NCBI GenBank assembly: GCA_942159475.1
Contig: OW804096.1
Location: 45,259,744 to 45,323,743 of the forward strand
DNA: 64,000 nucleotides
DNA from: Sthenelais limicola
Taxonomy: Eukaryota; Annelida; Polychaeta; Phyllodocida; Sigalionidae
Direction: 5' to 3'
In this document: piece by piece, positions 38,354-51,894 of the stretch
Layout: each line of letters starts with the position of its first letter
Position numbering within the stretch: the stretch's first letter is position 1
Notes under the pieces: model-generated
Seen by the model: the letters and a program-made list of their open reading frames with translations, nothing else
What the model was told of the DNA's origin: nothing
The model's database searches: none
Position numbers and translations under genes: made by a program

Positions 38354-41300
38354 GTGAGGGTTGGCAAAGGCTGCTTGCATTGCTTGCTAGTGCTACCTTG
38401 CCCGTCTGTCTGTCTGACTCCATCACCACCACCACCACCACTTGCCCTACACCACCATAACAACACCACTGTCCTGTCACCAGCCGATGCGCTGTTTAAT
38501 AGCGTCTGTGCCCATTATCAACACAGGGATAACTCAACCAAACAATTGGTTGGTAAATTATATTCTTCGCCACAGCCTATACATTGTATATACAGCCAGT
38601 TATATGGATACCTGGAGTGTAAAGGGCCATTCCATGGACATACAAGTTCCGATTGTTACTACTGCTGATAGACCAGTAGCGTCCCAAGTATTGAAGCTAC
38701 GTCTACCGCTTTTGACAAGCCATGTCTGTACATACAATGTACGGTCGGAAGGACAGGGATGAAGATGGGAAGATGGATAGAACCGTTGTAATGGAAGAAG
38801 GTCTATCTATGTATACATAATCAAATTACCTTATTTAATAGAGGCTCATTCCAACTCTTGTATTATAAAATATATATAATATATGTTGGCACATACCTCT
38901 GTACCTTCACCATTACACTCAACATGCGTAGCAAAATCATCTTACACCGGATCATTTCTTTAGATGGATCTGTTTTCTGATGTTATTTCAAAACACAAAA
39001 ATACATCAGTGGAATTAGCATCAGTCAATGGAGGCAAGAAAAAATACAATAAGTTAGACAATATGGACACAACAGTAATCAGGATATATGGCTGTTAGCA
39101 ATGGTAAATGACATTTCCCGGCGAATTCCCACCAGAAATTTAGACTAATTACATTAGTTCCGATTCGCCATCCAACTATTATTGTCTAGGGAAGGATTGA
39201 TAGGAGTAAAATGGTTGAAAGGATTATCCTTAATTCTCAGTTCCCTTTGGTTCTCATTGAGGATATGGGCTGATAACTGTGATTCAGGACCACTTAGCTA
39301 CCTGGATTTAACAATAATTGTTGCAGGCAAGGTAGGAGTCTGAGGAGAGAGACTAGGCAGATTATTGGGGAGCTGAGGAGGACGATAAGCATGGCATATT
39401 TGAGTCACTGGCGATAATTCGGTGACAGCAATTATCAGTGAGTGAGAGGGTGGACGATTAGTCACTCTCCTCTCCCACACACGCCATCCACTCTCACTGA
39501 CACAACCACTCTCTCCCTGTCTCCCTCCCTCAGGGCCTAGGACTGCTGTTTTTGCTACCTCATCCACCTTCTGTTGAAACCTACCGACCGATAACCGCCA
39601 AACCAATCCAACATGATCTGATAAATTAATATTTCGTGAGGATATTCGATTCTGAAGAGGTGGAATTGCAGTGAGGGGTTAAGTGTTATGTGATAACGCT
39701 GGAGATTCCAAGGATTAAAAAAAGACCTTATCTCCTATTGAAACCTACCTACCATTATAAATGGCATTATAAATTTGGATTTGGTGAACAGAAGATATAC
39801 TACCTCTGCAAGACATTTCTGCGTATTTGAAAATACGGAAAGCTTAAACCGTGTATGTTACTGAACAGCTTGTATTTACCTGAACCTCCTGACATAAGAA
39901 AACATTAGGAACAAGCACAGTATTACATTGACCATTTCATCTTATTCTGTGCAAGTTTCACCGGGTATTCTAGCTGCTGAAAATCCCAAGGAAATTCTCC
40001 CTTTCCCGATATTTCTACTGATCGTGGGACTATATCCCAGAGTGAAACCTAACATCTCAGTGAAGACGCATCTCTGCTATAGTCAACCAAAACATAGATA
40101 ATTCATAGCGAGAAAATATGAAGAATAATGGTGTTTTAATTCATTTCGTTTCCACATCGGCTAAAGATAATTCTAGCCTCTAAAAGTGATGAAAAATATG
40201 TGACATTTAATGGACGGTGGAAAGGAGATTTTGATGAGAGACACCTGATATAATCTGACAAGAACAGCTCTACCTTTGGACACTCAATCCATGAGAAGTG
40301 AACATCTAGAAAGGGCACGTTTCTTTTTGGATCCTCTGTATTTAATGGTTTCCATGGCAACCGATATGTGATAATCGCACTATCTAGGGCTAATAATTAT
40401 TAAGTCCTGGAGAGAGTGAATTGAAATGTTTCACGGCTAATATTACTTAATATCCGAACTTACAATGATAGCTTGAATTAGGCAAGCGACATTTAAATTT
40501 CCCTGAAAAAGAGAGCAGAAATTCTTTTTCAATGCTGAATGACATTTAGATCATTTGATGAACTAACTAGTATAGCTTTCAGGCAATGAATTAGAAGGGC
40601 AGAAAATATTGAAATTTGAATCATAGTAAAATATTCTGCATTATACCTTCAAAGGGGACTGTTCTTCTTTACCGCCTATATTTGGATTCCTTAACAAACT
40701 AATTCTTGATATGAGCTGAGCCTCATTGATTTATTCAATTCTATCTCCACAAAATAGAATAAGAAATGAGGGATAGAAAGAAATGTTTATGACACACAAG
40801 TGAATCCACGACCGCTACCGTTGGAGGTAAAACAACCCATGCGTGTGAACGAACATTTTGGCTCAAGTGGTAAAAGGTTATGGTCGAGACAGGAAGCCAA
40901 ATATGGATTACGTAATCAGACGGTGGAGTATACCCTTCCGGGGAAGGCTGCTGTGCCCAGCTGTTTCTATGGGATACGTTTCTATGGCAACAACATAACA
41001 ACATGAATTCTAGATTGTTTAGGTAGGTCTTGCCAGCTGTTAGGTCCTCTTTCCCTATACTACTAGGACGAATCCACGATAAGGCAGAAGAGGGAGGGTT
41101 AAAAGAAAGGCATGTACTTGTCTTGGCATGTACTTCACCATTTAATTCGTAAATTTAACCCCCCAATTATTAACATTGGCAACTTTAGTTGATTGGGTGA
41201 GGTCATAATTGGATGTAATTTATATACATATAATTTATATGCAAATAGAACATTTAAAAATCTTGTACTCCTTTTTCTGCCTAGAAAAGTGGTTAATTGC

Positions 41301-43704
41301 CTTAAACCGAATTAACTTTCTTCAATATCATTATTGATAGTATCTTGAAATTATGGAAACAAATATTGATAAACAATTTGATCAAAGTTATCAAGCGAGA
41401 ACCATTGAGCACCTTAGGGTTGAACATATTATATTGTATTTTATCCGTGAAAGAGTGTGTCTAGTCGGATGTTTTGAAGTCTATGCACATGCAATTTATA
41501 ATATTACTTCAATTAGACAAGTCTCGAAATAGATGGAAAAGCAGTGTACCCCTTTACCGGATTGTATGGGTTATGAACTACTATAACCTGAAACCTTTAT
41601 TGCAAATTGATTTCTTAAGGATGCAAATCAGGGGAATATTTTATTGGGTTAGGAATATATCATAAATATTTATTCTCTTTGATCGTGACGATTAATTAGT
41701 TAAAATTCAGGTAGTTACTCATAATATAGTTTAAAGTATTTCTTGTGCGTGATTTAATTATAGGGCAATACTGTACGGCAAAGTTTATATATCATGAACT
41801 CATATATTGGTACTAACACTATTTAAATGACCCTGTACATGTGTATAAATTTCCTTCGACCTACTTCATTCCCATAACGAGGGGGTATACATCATTTAAA
41901 CCGACCAGCATGAAAATGGGTGTTGTCAAAAACCATTCTAGTTTTAATGTATACATGATCAGAGTACCATGACGTATGAGTCATGTTTTACTGTGGTTTA
42001 TCTATCGTGTAACCTACCCTCATTTCAACATTATTATGTAGATCTGTCAGGGGCTGGAGCGCTTAATGATATACATAAAGGGTGGGTAGATAAAACAGCC
42101 ATAACAATTTCACCATTCATTCCATCATCTAAAAGGGAAATACGCACTTTAATACAACAATCATTCAAAGTATGGATTTGAGGGGAGTGTCATGATTCAC
42201 ATGTTCACTACCGATTGAAACATTTATTTACGCCAGGCAGGATTTTTGTTGCGTCAATTTGCGTCAATTTTTACATTTGTTTCCTTTATGTTCCACTTTG
42301 AACCCCTTTTGAACATGAATAATTTAGGCCCTAAAAGCCACAGGGGTTCCTTCGCCTGTATGCTTCTAATTCACTGCTGGGAAAATCGGAAACATATTCC
42401 ATATACAAATAGTACATTTTAACCAAGGGATTTGAATGACAGATTGACGAAACTATATTATGTAAACTAAATTACCCAAATTCCCTTATTTGTAAATCCA
42501 ATCCACTACAATTCTAGATGGGGCATATTACCCAATTATATAATCAATTATATAACCTGCGTCGATTTTACCGTTCAGATTAATAATGGAAAAGTACGAT
42601 GAATAAATGGCAGGCGCTGAGATATATCAAATAAATCTGAGTGGTATTGATTTATCAATAATTACAAATGATGTTGGGAGATTAAACTGGCGACAGGTTG
42701 ACTGGATGGTGAACCATTAACTCATTAGGTAATAGCACATTAGTGTGTAGTGCGTTGATATAGTGTATACGTAAGGCCATCGATAAAAGTAAGGACTGGC
42801 CTACTGATTGTTTTACTAGCCATAGGACCTTATCGTGGTCGTCGCTGTGTGGATTGGTATGCCGGAGCAACTACATAAATGATACCCCAATTCCCCACCC
42901 CTACGCCTGTGTTCATTGCTTGTACAATCCACACATTTATAAGAATGAATTTGGTTGAGTTTAGATGTCTTTTTCAGAATGTCTTAATTTCATTTACTTG
43001 TAATTTTGAATTCTGATTGAAATAACGCCTTATTTAAGAGGAATACAGTAACAAAAGATTGACCTGTTGCCCATCTTTCACCATTTCCCTGCCTCGTACC
43101 TCATCTTCAAGTTTGCACATTTTATTTGAACTCTTTGTTACTGGATGCATTTATCCTAGACGTAAACTTATAAAACAATATCCTATGGATATAGCTATAA
43201 ATATGTGATGTTACATAAATAAGTTACATGTACCATCATGATATTTATGACATGCAGTGATTGGATGGATGGGGCAGACATGTATGGAGATCATGGAAGA
43301 TAAAGGGAGGAGATGGAGGGCCAGACAACATGCAATACAACCATTGTTACTGGCCAGATGCTTCCCGATTATACCTCTATCTGACATTAGCCCTTCCTTG
43401 TATCTACTCACGTATCTACCCCCACCCCCTTTTTACTCTGTTTCTCCTCTATTTCTCCCCTCACCCCTCTAGCCAGTCCAAGTGCTTTCTCTTATTTCTC
43501 CATTATTATGTAAATAACAATAACGCTGAGGTACATTCATAATAAATCTGACATTTTGAGAATACATGTACATGTCGATGTTTTACATCATAACTTCTGA
43601 TGACTCAGTGTCTTCTTCCTTTGGTTTCCTTCCTGTCTTCCTGTCCTGCCATATATGCTGTCATATCCCCGTCCCTGGTCTCTTTCTTTCTCCCCCCCCC
43701 CCAC

Positions 43705-43735
<31 letters not shown>

Positions 43736-46700
43736 ATCTATCTACCTAGCCGATGAGAAAGGAATTTGAATCTGTACCACTCGGTCCCCATAGCCATGAG
43801 TTACCCACTTAGCTATTATGTACACTTCTGACGAGGCAGTGTTCGGCTGGACACTGGAGCCTTGGCAGGGAATATAACTACTACAGACCTCAGTTGTTTG
43901 CCAGCGTGTTGTATGGGCTAGGGACATACATACCTGATATACTGGGAAAGTACACTTCGTTACCATGTATTTCAGTCATTTTAGCTGATTCCCGATTCTA
44001 AAATATCGGACCAAACATTTCACGAATGATAAATGATAAATCAATAATCAATTTAAAGTCCATCTGCATATTTGGAGATCTTTATTGCAGAAACAAAATC
44101 AAACACGTCTAAACCTTTTACGAGATATGTTCCCTGTACTCAGACCATTTACGTTTAGTTGGGTCCATGTTTGAACGCAGGATCTATATGTCTGAAATGT
44201 GGCGCTCTTAAACCCATTTTATCCCTATAATTGATCAATATAATCTTTCTAGCAATAGTGGGTCACGCGTAAACCCTCAAAGGGCACGACACCTCAGTGT
44301 TTCTAGCATAATGGCACTGTAAAGGTGGTAAAAGCACTGTTACACAGGTGAGTTTGGGTAGATCGGGTTAGTAGGGATGAAGGCACTGAATCATCGGGGG
44401 CATGGGGAGGGATGTTCAATGGGGTCGGTGGGCAGGGGTACTGCAATATTGAATTGATTTTATGAATCATGCCTAGACAGACTTAGGTCAGGTGACTATA
44501 GCTGTATTCTCTTCCACGCCCTTTGTTGGTGGTTCGTGCATTTGCCCAACATCTTGTGGCCTTAAAATTCTATTTAATCTTTTTTTTACTGTTTCTGAAC
44601 ACCTAAAACTCCCTACTTCTCAGCCCGGTCCCCTCTTCCCATTATGTATATCATCCCCTTCCCTATCTATCCCTCATCTATCTCCTCCGGCCGCCTCCAT
44701 AATATTTTGACCTTCGTCTTTCCCTTTCCATGTTTTATCCTTTGTTTTGCCCCCTTCCTACCACCACCTTCCATGCATTACCACAGGTTCTCCAGTCTAG
44801 TGTCTGTCTTCCACATATGTTCCGAATCCGCCGAATCTCCACCACTGCTGATGTTTATTTTCATCTCATATAATAACCTCTTCAGTCTTGTTTGCCAGAA
44901 ATTTTCTCTCTTGACCTCCTGCCCTCTTAATAATTTCCCTGTTTATCTGGTTCACCCTCGTCCTTATCCTCCGTACCCCAGTCCCACCTCTTTTAATCGA
45001 TAGCCGAAATTCTTGTTAGGTTAAAAAGATCTTTAAGAATTAAGCATTTCAAAATAATCTTTAATGAAAGTCCCTTGCGAACATTTTTGTTTGGTATATT
45101 TTCAAGATGATATCATTCTTATTAAAGACGTTAATTTCCTCTTCAGTTCACCAATCGAAACTAAGCTAATGACAAATCCTGGTAAATCCTTGCTATTTCC
45201 CAATGTATTGTAGTAAATATAATTCTAATTTGGCTTCTATAATTTGCATTCTCTGTTGCAACTGCTTCCTCATCGTAAATATTGGTGAAGCTAATTAATC
45301 TTCTGTTAAGCAAAGGCTGCACTTGACAGGAGTAATCCAGATGATCCACCCTTTGTAGCCCCACTGGCCTATTTTCACGCCTGGCTGGAGAAGATATTAA
45401 TGCTAAGGGAGCCATGTTTGTAGGGTAGCCATGTCTGTAATGAATCATGTTCATTGTTTTCACTTCCTTTCCCTCTTTATCACGCCACCGCCCTATAACT
45501 AGACATGCCCAGGCCTTTTTGGCAATGGGTCAACTTTAATATGTGGCGATATTTATATGAGACAACTAAAAATAATCTGCTTACCTTGAACCTACTAGTA
45601 TTCCAGACCTTCATATTCATATAGGATCCTGAAGTCACACGTATATAATATTTTAAATGCTGCCGTGAATGTGACTCCACTTGATTGTCGTCACGGCATT
45701 ATTAAGCAACCATTACTCACTCCCTCCTGATTTATTTCTATCAGCATTAAGAGAGAAGCACTAATGATTTCTAAGTATGCTCCTTTTGAAAATCCATCCC
45801 ATATTATTGGTATTGTAAAGAACAACATTCGTGCCTTTGACTTTGATCTAAAATTAAAGACCAGAACTTGTGTAAATTAATCAAATTATGTTCTTACAAA
45901 TGAGGGATCTGGTATTGCCTGCCTACACTTTTAGTCTCTCTTTGTCTTTGATCCTTACCAACGAGACCGTAGTGGCGCTTTTGATGCTGCAAATTAAAAC
46001 CTTAAAGAGGCTATAACTTCAATCACCCGTGGCTGTATCTGTCAGTTAACTCCACTTGTTCTTGTCTGTGATCATAGACCTGGACTCTTACAACTGATAG
46101 CAATAATGTAGTGGTGCTATTGTAGGAACGATACCTAGTTGATCGATCAAATTTGCTTACGACAAGCAATACTAGCTAGAGTAGCAAGAATAAAGATCTG
46201 GCTGATGTGCCCTATTGATGCTTTGACACGGTCCGGTCAGATTGGTCTATAAGTCAACAAAGAAAATCTTGAGTGCACTGATAGGTGCACTTAGTGCAGG
46301 CGCCATGTTCTGGGTCACATCTTCAGAAAACGTACAATTCATCTTCATCAATCCTCTCAAATGACCCAAATCTAAGAGGAAAATCAGGTTCAAAATACAA
46401 TTCAACATAACCAGACAGATTTGTTGAATGAATACAATACAGAATATACTCAGATATACCTAGTATTTATCAATTTCACTCTAATTTAGCAGAATTTGAT
46501 AGATGTATAGAACTGTAGATTGTGCATGTTCTGAAAATCTTACCCTTCTATGGCACAGGAATGGTAGGAAAGTGGCTCCACGATATTCTCTCTGATGCAC
46601 TGAGCTAGTAAACCAACTCAGAAGAACTTTTTCTGTACAGTATTACCTTTAGAAATTGTGAATTCAATATCTTATAGATAACTTCCTCCGATTTAGTGTA

Positions 46701-49700
46701 TTACAGTATAACAGACATGCTTATTGAACATATTTCAAACAGGGAGATGTTCCGTTAATCGTCGAAAAAATACTACTAACAAATTGAGTTGCTGGATATG
46801 AGTAGAATTCAAAACGCCAAAATCAAAATTTGAATCCCGAGCTTCATAAAGACGCTCCGTAAAAAATAGCAAAAAACGTTAATAATGAAATTAAAACAAA
46901 ATAATCACTCTTTTCCTCTCAAAATCAAGATAACAATCAGTGTGAATTGATAAAAATGAGGGATGAACTTTCTGAAAGGGAAAGAAAGGAAATAGAAATA
47001 GTGATTAAATCAATATTAAAACGAGAGAGAGGGAGAAAAAGTGTAAAATCTGTCATGCCTGGAATCATTAGCTCATTACTACAGTCTGACAAAGCTTAGA
47101 AAACCGGAAGTAGAATGAATGATTAATGAGTGCGCATGTGCAGTGGGCTTGATTCCTTCTTAGACGGATTGATCTAAATTAAAAATAGGGAACCAGGTCA
47201 GCTTTGTAAAACTAATCTTCCTCAACACACTCTCTGCCTCCCTTCCGCCTTCTCTTCCTCCCCCATTCCCTTTACCGTAATCCTTCTGATGTGTCAGAAA
47301 GCCAAGGTGACAGTCCTGCTGAGATGTTGTGGTCTCTCAAAACAGGCCTTCTTTAGTCAGTAACAGAGGATTTGTATTCGGTATATAATTAGAAACCAGA
47401 TCTATGATCCATCGGGATGAACTCCAGGATCGATCAAAATATTGTATAAATATTGACGTCATTCCCACCAATTGGGTCAGTGGGAGTCCAATATCCCCAG
47501 TTTCTATTTCGTAATTCTTTGGACGTTTTTATCATGTGCCTTTCCCGCGTAAAGTATTCATGCCAATATTTCTTTAACGCAATGTTGAAATATCAATCAA
47601 TATCCAGCCACACGTTACGGGACAACACACGTAGTGCTACGAAAAATAATAATTTTCCATTGATAGTGCTTGAAATTTAAAAAGAGTATTCATAAAAACC
47701 ATGCCATATTTTCGCTTCAGTGATGATCATGTACATGTATGAAGCCGTGTTTGGTCCTCGGCCATAACATTATTTCCGTGTTAAAATGCTAAGAAAATAA
47801 AGTTTCTGAAGCAAAATAATGAGGGTTTTTTTTTAGCTAAACTGACCCGTGAAAATCAATCATATTGGGAATATAGTTTTCCAGTGCCATATATAAGTGA
47901 CTATATAAATATAGATATGCTGGGTGACCTGGCTCTAGTCCAATAGGGACTTTTTGGCACATATGGAGGTATGAGAGTATGCGTATGATGATATATTGAT
48001 ATGTGTATGTGCGTGTGTAGTATTCCAACCAGTGAATAGTCATCTGCAATTATTAATTCCCAGTTCTACCTTTTTTAAAGATAGAATTAGAGTGTACACA
48101 CGTTTGGAAAACAAGCTAATTACATAAGCTATACTATTATTTAGCAGACGTTTTTTTTTACCAAATACGTTGCCATACGACCTTCAGATTGCATGACCAT
48201 CCCTTCAGGCCTGATGTAATGATACTAAACGAAATGAACTAGGGGGTGTTTTGGGACTGTTGATGTTATAGGCTATCCAAAGGAAAACAAATCAGTATCA
48301 CGGTAATGTAACAGCGCAAACAAACACATTTATCATTTGACAGAGTGTACGAATTATTTATTCTGAATGCATCTTGCAATCAATGCACTGTTTGAATGTT
48401 TTTCAATCTGTAAAGTCCCTCCCCAGAAAGGCATTATATACCAATATAATGTTCAACTAAGAGATGCTAATTATGACTGATTGATAGCAAAATGAAGTTA
48501 TGAAAAGTACAAATGAAGAAATGATTATATATGAATATATAATACGGGTCAGACAATGAAAATCTATTTAAGGCAAGCTATAAATAGCAAGTCATGAGCC
48601 ACACTGATTTCTGCCCTGAGGCCAGGTGTCTGGACGTTGTTAAATGCGACCCTGCGGAAAAATGGTCGAACTAATGGCAATGCTCTTCTGTTCAGCACTT
48701 AGTTGTACATATACACATGTCAATCATTCCGACAGGGCTTACTTAGACCCCGCCCACTCAGAGGCAAACATCTAGGATTACACAATTTGCTACTAGAAAG
48801 TGACTAGAGATTTTCTGTACATTTTACCTTTTAATTATTTTGTCATGTCACAACATGTTTGCCTCGTAGATTAGCTCAATGAATGTGTCCTTGGAATAAT
48901 ATAGATCGTACTCCCACAGCTGCATGACCGTCCCTCCTTTCGCCTTAACGTTTACTCTAGATCAGGAGAATCTCGCCCTGCCGGCGATATCGCCTTCTGT
49001 TCATATATACGCATGATTTCAGAACCATACATTGCTGAATGTAAGAAGCGAGCGAGTTATTGACCTACTCATTGTCATCCTTTTTTATTTTGGACATATT
49101 AGAGATTCATCAGCAGACAACATAATGTTTTACTTCGAGATTTGTGACAGCGCCTAAAAGAATCCTCCTGAGCTGCTTTAGGTAGAACTCGAGGTAGACA
49201 TGTTTTTGACATTTATTAATCCTTTTAAATTTGGAAAACAGATTCAAATAATCCTTTGCATATTATGCATACACATCCATATCTGCAGATTCATATATGC
49301 TACTACTAGCATTGCTATAAAGTATAAAGCAAGCAGATTCCTTCAGAATCAAGCAGAATAAGATCTTTATCAAAGATGGCGTCGATTCTATAGTTCTATT
49401 ATGATCATACAGCTATTCTCTGCGTATTAGATGGACCCGATACGGGAGCATTGCTCGGCTCATCCATCTATCCATGTATCCTCCTACTTTATTCAGCAAC
49501 ATGTCCGCCTTTTGTCCTCACTAGGTCCAACCCTTCTGTCTCATTGCCATCTGTGGGTACGCAATGTCGTAAACAAAGCAGTGTCGTAAAGAATGAGTGG
49601 TGCTTTGTTGGTCAATAGTTATTGATGGATGCTCCATGAGATCTCTCTGCCCCAGGCGAGGGCTGGAGAGAGGGAAGGAGGTAGGGGAGGCCCTCTCCTA

Positions 49701-50725
49701 AAGGATTCTCTGTGGTGCACATTATATCTGAGTATGATATCTATAAAGGGAATTTCCAAATAGGAGGTAGTCAAGCTGAATTGAAACTAATAATTTTAAA
49801 TGAAAACAGTTTTGTTTTCATATATTATTCAACGATGAACATTGATCACGGATAGGAATGAATAAAAAAGGAGTAAATTGGTAACATTCAACAGTTGAAT
49901 CTCATAATACTATGTTCAATCAGTAAAATGGATAACATGATTTGAAATTAGAGAATCATTCACATGACCATTGTATTACTTAGTTGTTGCGAGTGAACCC
50001 CCTCTGTGGCTTGAAAAGTCTGAATGGAGCCATAGCTGGGGGTCAGGGGAGGTTGAGGAAGATAAGGAGATTAAAGAAGGGCTTGTAGGGGATTGCAATC
50101 AATCTCTTTCTTATTATCTACCTCCACCTCCCCTCTTTTGTACTTCTAACTTGACTCTTCTGGGTCTACTAGTGACTCCCAACTTTTTCGGTTGGTTTGG
50201 GTTTTAGTCCCTTTTCCTTGAGGTGTCTTTCTTCCTTTCCCTCGGTTTCTCTTTTTACTTGACTTAATTCGTTGTAATAGTTCCATTAAATTTCAAAATG
50301 TTCAAAGGAATATACAGCATTTACCATATCATAGGATTACAGTATCCAGTTTCAAAATTACTCAACATTTTCATCTGGGATGCCTGTTTGGGATGCTACA
50401 TCTAAATTACTCAGGAATCACTGTTTAAAAATTGCCAATTACTCAACTATTTTTCATTATGAAAAGTATCCATCTTTTTTAAAACAGTACTGTTATATTT
50501 GACCGATTTGCACTTGACATTATTCTATCCACGTACGTTCCTTTGCATCAGTCACCCATTTGATTGTACCGCCTATTTCCTCCTATCATTCCCTATGGGA
50601 CTGATACAGTTATTAGGCGCTTTAAGTATTCCTACTTCATGTCGTTGTCGTGATCTCTATGAATAGAGCAATGCATTTCGGGTAATTATTAGCTCTAACT
50701 GGTCCGATTTCTCTCTCTCCGATAG
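38354..50725. other. Presumed gene B (and possibly gene A) intron
   Basis: No supported exon. It contains an X-box-like motif at 40348-40361, CT/C microsatellites near 43692-43741 and an ETS-like ACCGGAAGTA at about 47103. Minus-strand frames such as 40136-40360 lack splice or start support and are left out. Confidence 0.45.
43692..43741. repeat. Poly-C and (CT)n microsatellite
   Basis: A C-run of about 11 is followed after a few bases by CT units ending in ATCTATCT. Confidence 0.9.
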
Positions 50726-50835
50726 AGCAGGAAGACATCAGTGAATATTTCATCGCATGGGAGAACATTTCCTGTGGGCATCTCTCGTACAGCTGTGTGT
50801 GGGTGTTTGGCAAGAAAGCTTTTGTCTGCGATTAA
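50726..50835 (+). CDS. Candidate alternative terminal exon of gene A
   Basis: A strong polypyrimidine tract and acceptor (TTTCTCTCTCTCCGATAG) with a CTAAC branch-like site upstream leads into a frame of 35 codons ending in TAA. It reads QEDISEYFIAWENISCGH, then LSYSCVWVFGKKAFVCD. Entry in phase 1 fits the exit phase of exon 3 (A+AG, Lys). The residues look protein-like with three Cys and aromatic clusters, but no family is recognised and no polyadenylation signal lies close. An open frame of this length is not rare by chance. Confidence 0.25.
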
Positions 50836-51149
50836 CGGCTCTTTGATGACCCATTTACATTGATACATGTGTCGGTTTTAAATATGTTACAGCTGGTTGC
50901 AACATTGAGAAATCCCACCTGACTTAACTTAATGGTAATTTTAAATTTAAGCATAACTATTGGTAATCTGTGATAATACACGTAGTAAAATATTCTGTAC
51001 ATGTAACTGTACAGCATTCGCCATGTAGGCCTAAGTCGTTAGAAATGGATAAATTTTAACAGATTTATTATGCTTTCAATCATAAGAATAGAAAAGAATC
51101 GAGTCATAATTCTGAATTTTACCGGTAATCTTAGTACAAAAATAGATAG

Positions 51150-51163
51150 GTTGCCATGACAAC
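51150..51163. promoter_or_regulatory. X-box-like RFX motif
   Basis: GTTGCCATGACAAC fits the RFX consensus with both half-sites (GTTGCC and GACAAC). Similar but weaker sites occur at about 10666, 14941, 31264 and 40348. It is intronic and of unknown effect. Confidence 0.35.
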
Positions 51164-51735
51164 CCCACGTAAATCACTAGTGAAATATGCACTATGCGTA
51201 ACTCACTCTAGATACGTTGTTTTCAGAACAATGCGTGTATAATAAATAAGAATAACATCATAGTTGGACTTTCAGAGTGTTTTAAAGGCGAAATCTGAAG
51301 CGGTACTAGAATAAAATATCTACAGATGTGTTACACCTCCCCCTGGTAACATCTGTGAGCGAGTTGTACAGAAATAACAAATAGACCCTCAACTCTTCAC
51401 TATATTCTTTATTAGTTCGTTGCCCTCATCCTCCCACAAGTGTAGAGTATAAACAAGGAGGACACATTAACTACCTCTGTGGATTCTTTGTTTCAAGGCG
51501 GAGTGATATTGAATCCAGTCTATCCAGATTAATTCATGTCATTATTCCTCGACTCCTCAAAGGGTAGACTAAAAGCCTTACACACGTTTACTGTGAATAC
51601 AAAAGGTCTCATATATATGGGATCCCATTGTTCTCACAGGGATTAATGTTTAGCAAGCCTTTTCACTAAAAGGTCACTTGATGGGTATATAAGCAGTTGT
51701 TGGGTGATTGGATTGAACCTAGCTCTCTGTTGCAG

Positions 51736-51851
51736 CGAGGGAAGCCGAGCATGATGAGAAAAAGATAAATGCTAAAATAGAGATGGAGGAAACACTGTTG
51801 AACACCGAAGCTAAACTGGAAATAATGGGCGATTACTTTAACGAGTCGTAG
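51736..51851 (+). CDS. Candidate terminal coiled-coil exon of gene A
   Basis: The acceptor TCTCTGTTGCAG is followed by two completing bases, 37 codons and TAG. The residues run REAEHDEKKINAKIEMEE, TLLNTEAKLEIM and GDYFNES: highly charged, heptad-like hydrophobics (I, I, L, L, L, I), a typical coiled-coil segment, with no stop until the end. It enters in phase 1 and so could follow exon 3 directly (A+CG, Thr). AATAAA lies 27 bases after the stop. From memory, KLEIMGDYF recalls a YF-containing stretch of TANGO1/cTAGE5-type coiled coils, which I cannot check. It could also be an internal exon of another gene with an overlooked donor, or a pseudo-exon. Confidence 0.4.
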
Positions 51852-51877
51852 AATATTCTCCTTTAACCAAATAATAG

Positions 51878-51894
51878 AATAAATTTAAAATAAA
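51878..51894 (+). terminator. Polyadenylation signals behind the coiled-coil exon
   Basis: AATAAA occurs at 51878-51883, and a second, AATAAA-like copy at 51889-51894 (AATAAA within an A-rich run). The placement 27-40 bases after the TAG suits a short 3' untranslated region, but AATAAA is frequent in this AT-rich DNA. Confidence 0.25.

Noticed and set aside
40136..40360. Minus-strand 74-codon ORF
   Set aside because: Its ATG is part of an X-box-like palindrome; there is no further support for coding.
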